A DNA stretch of 8,860 bases, taken from assembly GCA_013811715.1 (NCBI GenBank), contig JACCUS010000287.1, positions 1-8,860 of the forward strand, written 5' to 3'. The DNA comes from Nocardioidaceae bacterium. GTDB taxonomy: Bacteria > Actinomycetota > Actinomycetes > Propionibacteriales > Nocardioidaceae. This document shows positions 6,226 to 8,860 of the stretch, piece by piece. The notes beneath the pieces were generated by a model. It was given only the letters and a program-made list of their open reading frames with translations. It had not been told where the DNA came from and did no database searches. Made by a program: the position numbers and the translations under genes. Position 1 is the first letter of the stretch. Each line of letters begins with the position of its first letter.

Positions 6226-7174
6226 CGGGCGTCGGCCCTGGCGCATACCCGTTCGACCCGGCCTGCTTGGACCCTCGCACCGCGAAGATCCCGACCAGCA
6301 GCCCGATCGCCAGCACGGCGAAGCCTGCGCCTGTCACGAGTGCGGCGAGCACCCCCTTGTCGCCTTGGGCAGCCTGTCCGTCGGCGTCTGGCACGCCGCT
6401 TGCGAGGAACAGCCCGACCGCCACGGTCACGACGCCGACGGCCGCCAATGCCAGGCCGGTCAGATCGAGGGCGCCCCCGGAGGTCTGCTTGCCGGCCTTC
6501 CGGACGATCCACAGCACCAGCGCCAACAGCGCGACCACCCCGGCGGCGATGAGGAAGAACGTGTCGATGGTGTCACTGGACTCAGCGTCGTCAACACTCA
6601 CCGCGTTGCCGTCCGCGAAGTCGGCGAAGATCCCCCTCCGGGCGGTGAACGCCCAGCCGGCGTACCCGAGGGAGAGCAGCGCGCCCAGCGTCAGCATCAC
6701 CATCGCGGCCACCCCGGTGGCGCCTCGCCCTGACGTCTCGGGCGCGGTGGTCACCGGCCAGGCGGCGCTCGGTGTGGCGCCGCCGGAGTAGGTCCGCTGC
6801 TCGTCGTACTGCTGGCCGCCGTACCGCGGGGGGCCATGTTGCTGAGGGCCATACTCCTGGCCGCCGTACTGCGGCGGGCCCTGCTGCTGGCCGCCGTACT
6901 GCGGCGGGCCGCCGTACTCTTGACCGCCGTGCTGCTGGCCTCCGCCAGGGGGCCGATGTTGCCCTCCCGGGGCACCTGCCGTGGGTTCCCCGCCACGCCG
7001 AATGACGGTCGTCTGGTCATCGCCGGACGCCTGATCGTCTGAGGCCCTTTCATCTTGCTGCGGTTGCTGTTGGTACGGCGACGGCTGGCCCGGCGCCTGC
7101 GGAACGGGCAGGCCGCACCGGGCGCAGGCCGAGACGTCCGGCGCGTTCTGCAGGCCACAGCGTGGGCATTGCAT
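6209..7174 (-). CDS. Zinc-ribbon, Gln/Gly/Pro-rich protein with four membrane segments
   Basis: A 321-residue protein of unknown function. Residues 3-20 form a zinc ribbon (CPRC and CARC; Cys3, Cys6, Cys17, Cys20). A low-complexity stretch (about 25-130) is rich in Gln, Pro, Gly and Tyr, with repeats of the type PPQYGGQ/EYG. The C-terminal half has four hydrophobic segments at about 154-176, 204-226, 237-259 and 274-298, with an acidic loop (185-203) after the first. The layout of zinc ribbon, disordered linker and membrane bundle is common in actinobacterial envelope proteins, but I recognise no specific family. ATG at 7174 is chosen because the zinc ribbon begins at once and GAGGA lies six bases upstream; the frame stays open upstream to 7333 without conserved-looking sequence. 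It is the first gene of the - strand cluster. Confidence 0.8.
   Translation of the reverse strand: MQCPRCGLQNAPDVSACARCGLPVPQAPGQPSPYQQQPQQDERASDDQASGDDQTTVIRRGGEPTAGAPGGQHRPPGGGQQHGGQEYGGPPQYGGQQQGPPQYGGQEYGPQQHGPPRYGGQQYDEQRTYSGGATPSAAWPVTTAPETSGRGATGVAAMVMLTLGALLSLGYAGWAFTARRGIFADFADGNAVSVDDAESSDTIDTFFLIAAGVVALLALVLWIVRKAGKQTSGGALDLTGLALAAVGVVTVAVGLFLASGVPDADGQAAQGDKGVLAALVTGAGFAVLAIGLLVGIFAVRGSKQAGSNGYAPGPTPGYQNW
6857..6910. repeat. 24-bp direct repeat inside the zinc-ribbon gene
   Basis: The 24-base unit at 6857-6880 recurs exactly at 6887-6910, a 30-base period that keeps the reading frame. It encodes the repeated GPPQYGGQ segment. Partial copies lie on both sides (about 6805-6950). 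This marks recent tandem duplication in the linker. Confidence 0.8.
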
Positions 7175-7180
7175 GGCAGG

Positions 7181-7185
7181 TCCTC
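7181..7185 (-). promoter_or_regulatory. Ribosome binding site of the zinc-ribbon gene
   Basis: GAGGA on the - strand with a 6-base gap to ATG 7174. It decides the start against upstream in-frame codons. Confidence 0.65.
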
Positions 7186-7357
7186 GATCTCGAATCAGCC
7201 GCGGTCGGTTTGTCTTGGGAGCGAGCGTACCGAAGGCGGATGCACCACGAGCGGACAGAGCCCGGCCAGGGGAAGGGGTTGATCTTGCGGAGGCGACGCC
7301 CTCGGCCCTGTTGTGCGGGGCGGCTCCGGTCACGCGGACGTCGGACGCGGTGGACCT

Positions 7358-7395
7358 GTGGCCCTGACCTCGGGGTCATCGGGTGCGGCAGCCAC
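7358..7395 (-). terminator. Nested hairpin after the DUF1905 gene, possible terminator
   Basis: An inner TGACC/GGTCA stem (7365-7369 and 7374-7378, 4-base loop) lies within an outer GTGGC/GCCAC pair (7358-7362 and 7391-7395). It starts three bases beyond the DUF1905 stop on the - strand. The remaining bases up to 7174 hold the leader and presumed promoter of the zinc-ribbon gene; TACGCT at 7224-7229 (-) fits TANNNT, but no matching -35 is seen. Confidence 0.35.
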
Positions 7396-7397
7396 CG

Positions 7398-7709
7398 TCA
7401 CCTCGGGCCGGCCACGGTCAGCCGCACCGTGACAGGGTCGCCCTCGTCCAGCCCCTCGGCCCGGCGCACCGCGTCCTTCACCGGCATGACGTACAGCCCG
7501 TCCTTGGGGAACAGCGAGGTCTCCCACTCGGTGCCGCCGATCCGCCCCCGGACCGGGATCATCCCCCAGCCGTAGGTCACGGCCGTGGATACCGCGTGCA
7601 GATGGGAGCTCTCCTCGTCCGGGACGGTGACGAAGTAGTACGGCGACGGGCCTCGCCAGTGCCAGAGGTCGCCGGTGAAGTCCAGGTGCATCCCGTCAGG
7701 ATCACTCAT
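7398..7709 (-). CDS. DUF1905 domain protein
   Basis: A 103-residue protein that is essentially one DUF1905 domain: LDFTGDLWHWRGPSPYYFVTVP (9-30), then TYGWGMIPVRGRIGGTEWETSLFP (45-68) and GLYVMPVKDAVRRAEGLDEGD (71-91), ending in a beta strand (VTVRLTV). The family forms a small beta-barrel and often occurs with a YdeI/OmpD-associated C-terminal domain, absent here; its biochemical role is unknown. ATG at 7709 has AGAGGA nine bases upstream; ATG 7691 is possible but lacks a site. It lies 190 bases downstream of the broken VOC gene on the same strand, so it may share its transcript or have its own promoter. No clear promoter is seen in that gap, only a weak 5-bp hairpin at 7775-7792. Confidence 0.85.
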   Translation of the reverse strand: MSDPDGMHLDFTGDLWHWRGPSPYYFVTVPDEESSHLHAVSTAVTYGWGMIPVRGRIGGTEWETSLFPKDGLYVMPVKDAVRRAEGLDEGDPVTVRLTVAGPR

Positions 7710-7718
7710 CCCGCCGTG

Positions 7719-7724
7719 TCCTCT
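7719..7724 (-). promoter_or_regulatory. Ribosome binding site of the DUF1905 gene
   Basis: AGAGGA on the - strand, nine bases before ATG 7709. It is the best Shine-Dalgarno sequence in the right half of the window. Confidence 0.65.
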
Positions 7725-7899
7725 CGTGTGCTGGGTGGTGTCGTCGGGGCATGCTCTGCAGGCTGGGGTCGGTTCCGGACGTTGCGTTCCGGGTCGGGGA
7801 GCGGTGTGAAGCCAGATGCGACACCCACGGTACGGGCCGCCACACGCGTCATCGGGCAGCGTCTGCTTGCCGCAAGTGAAGGGGGCGGTTCGTGACGTC

Positions 7900-8324
7900 T
7901 CAGTCGCCGCTCAGCCAGGTGGCCACGCAGGCCTCGTTGCCCTCGGCGTCGGCGAGCACCCACCAGCCCGGCGCGTACTTGTCGGTCACCAGATGCCCGC
8001 CGGCGGCGATGGTCGAAGCGACCCGCGCCTCGGACTGGTCGGGTGACACCCAGACGTCGACGTGGATCGGTTGCGCTGCGGCCGCGTCGCGTCCATCTGC
8101 CCGAAGCAGACGATCGGCCAGCGGTTGTGCGGGTCGTTGAGCTCCATGTCAGGGGTGTCGGCGTGGTCGTCCAGGCCAGCCCGCTCACCAATCGCTTGCA
8201 CGAACCGGGCGCTGGCCGTGAATGACCCCGTACGGAAGTACGCACACGCCCCGCCAGCCACCACCCGCCAATCCTCGACCCCCGCGTGCTCATGAAACTG
8301 CCGATGGGTGATCGGCTCGCTCAC
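7900..8324 (-). pseudogene. VOC-family protein, internal deletion plus frameshift
   Basis: The first part reads SEPITHRQFHEHAGVEDWRV, then CAYFRTGSF and FVQAIGERAGLDDH. As I recall, this is the N-terminal pterin-dehydratase-like part of actinobacterial VOC proteins of over 200 residues. After LDDH (about 8163) it jumps to DPHNRWPIVCFGQMDATRPQRN, the later part of the VOC domain, so roughly 90-100 codons appear missing (inference from remembered relatives). The frame then breaks between 8067 and 8068. Adding one base joins CGN to ATC CAC GTC, and the other frame gives IHVDVWVSPDQSEARV, GWWVLADAEGNEACVATW and a TGA at 7900-7902. The unshifted frame runs on to 7986 as low-quality sequence. GTG 8324 overlaps the preceding stop by four bases; ATG 8333 is an alternative. 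Probably non-functional unless the shift is a sequencing error. Confidence 0.75.
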
Positions 8325-8860
8325 GCGTGCCATTTCGCCGGCGGGTCCTCACCGACCAGTCCGTCCACCGCCTCGCGGAGCAGGTCGGCGTGCCCGGTGT
8401 GCCGGCCATACTCCTCGATCAGGTCACAGACGAGCCGGCGCAGGCTGGCATGGCAACCGTCGGGCGAGGAGGCGTGGACGAGTTGGTCGAGTCCGCCGTC
8501 GGCCAAGACCGCGCCGAGCCTCGCGTGGGACCGTTCGACGGCGCCGTCCCAGAGCGCGTAGAGCTGGTCGGGGGTGTCCTGGGCGGCGGAGGTGAACTCC
8601 CAGTCGTTGCTGCCGTCCCAGTCGGTGGCGTCCCAGGGCGCGCCGATCGGCGCCCCGCTCAGCTTGGTGGTGAAGATGTAGTCCTCCACGGCAGCGAGAT
8701 GCTTGAGCAGGCCGCCGAGGGTCAGGGAGGACGCGCCGATGCGGGTCTGCAGCCCGGCGGCGTCGAGGTCGTCGGTCTTCCAGCGGAAGGTCGCGCGCAG
8801 GCGGCCGAGCGCACCACGACGTGCTCGGCCTCGGTGCCGGCGAAGGGGGGTTCCCAGGGG
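8321..8860 (-). CDS. DinB/DUF664-like protein (5' partial, apparent frameshift)
   Basis: A DinB-superfamily four-helix protein, the group that includes mycothiol-dependent transferases and metal-binding enzymes (family knowledge). The intact part reads RLRATFRWKTDDLDAAGL, IGASSLTLGGLLKHLAAVEDY, then DWDGSNDWEF, QLYALWDGAVERS and DLIEEYGRHTGHADLLREA. The His of KHLA and the two His of RHTGH are the likely metal ligands. Near 8813-8816 the frame appears to lose one base. Upstream of it another frame reads WEPPFAGTEAEHVV, which fits the usual N-terminus and runs to the window edge; one added G (GTGGTG to GTGGGTG) would join the two. Without repair, GTG 8689 is the only in-frame standard start and cuts off the first helix. 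The start codon lies just beyond the window. The stop overlaps the VOC gene start. Substrate unknown. Confidence 0.78.
   Translation of the reverse strand, partial: PLGTPLRRHRGRARRGALGRLRATFRWKTDDLDAAGLQTRIGASSLTLGGLLKHLAAVEDYIFTTKLSGAPIGAPWDATDWDGSNDWEFTSAAQDTPDQLYALWDGAVERSHARLGAVLADGGLDQLVHASSPDGCHASLRRLVCDLIEEYGRHTGHADLLREAVDGLVGEDPPAKWHA

Noticed and set aside
6805..6950. Short repeats resembling a CRISPR-like array
   Set aside because: Units are in frame, spaced by only six bases and encode a Gln/Gly/Pro-rich linker; there are no unique spacers.
7706..8293. 195-codon frame on the - strand across the VOC region
   Set aside because: Part of it lies in a third frame relative to both halves of the VOC remnant. 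It is Arg-rich with no motif.
1..8860. A defence island, phage or mobile element
   Set aside because: No nuclease, methylase, integrase, transposase, toxin or terminal repeats; nearly all genes belong to metabolic or regulatory families.

Overview
The window is a high-GC, tightly packed stretch of bacterial chromosome. Frequent GTG starts, 4-base start/stop overlaps, a TANNNT -10 box placed for a leaderless mRNA, and actinobacterial families (DUF5926/SEC-C, DUF664-type DinB) all point to an actinomycete. I cannot name the genus. I see no RNA gene, insertion sequence, CRISPR array or phage gene. No stretch over 300 bases lacks a gene; the longest gap is about 266 bases, between the convergent genes at 3500 and 3767.

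Left part (1-3500, + strand). The 3' end of larB overlaps larC by 4 bases (GTGA). A TMEM165/GDT1-family membrane metal transporter begins 2 bases after larC. LarB and LarC make the nickel-pincer nucleotide cofactor used by lactate racemase-type enzymes. The tight packing suggests the transporter serves metal supply or balance for that pathway (inference). Next is a stand-alone arginine deiminase (arcA) with its own leaderless-type promoter. A strong hairpin follows it in a convergent intergenic region.

Middle (3767-7174, - strand). Four genes read leftward, in transcription order: a zinc-ribbon, Gln/Gly/Pro-rich protein with four membrane segments; a glycerophosphodiester phosphodiesterase; a small stand-alone histidine-kinase-type ATPase (anti-sigma kinase-like); and a SEC-C zinc-finger protein of the DUF5926 type. 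Gaps of about 50-70 bases make an operon plausible.

Right part (7398-8860, - strand). A DinB/DUF664-like gene runs off the window and shows an apparent one-base frameshift. It overlaps a VOC-family gene that has an internal deletion and a second one-base frameshift. An intact small DUF1905 gene follows. This end is either decaying accessory sequence or poorly assembled.

I found no convincing new multi-gene system. The points most worth checking are the larC-transporter coupling, the unexplained four-gene - strand cluster, and the double frameshift at the right end.
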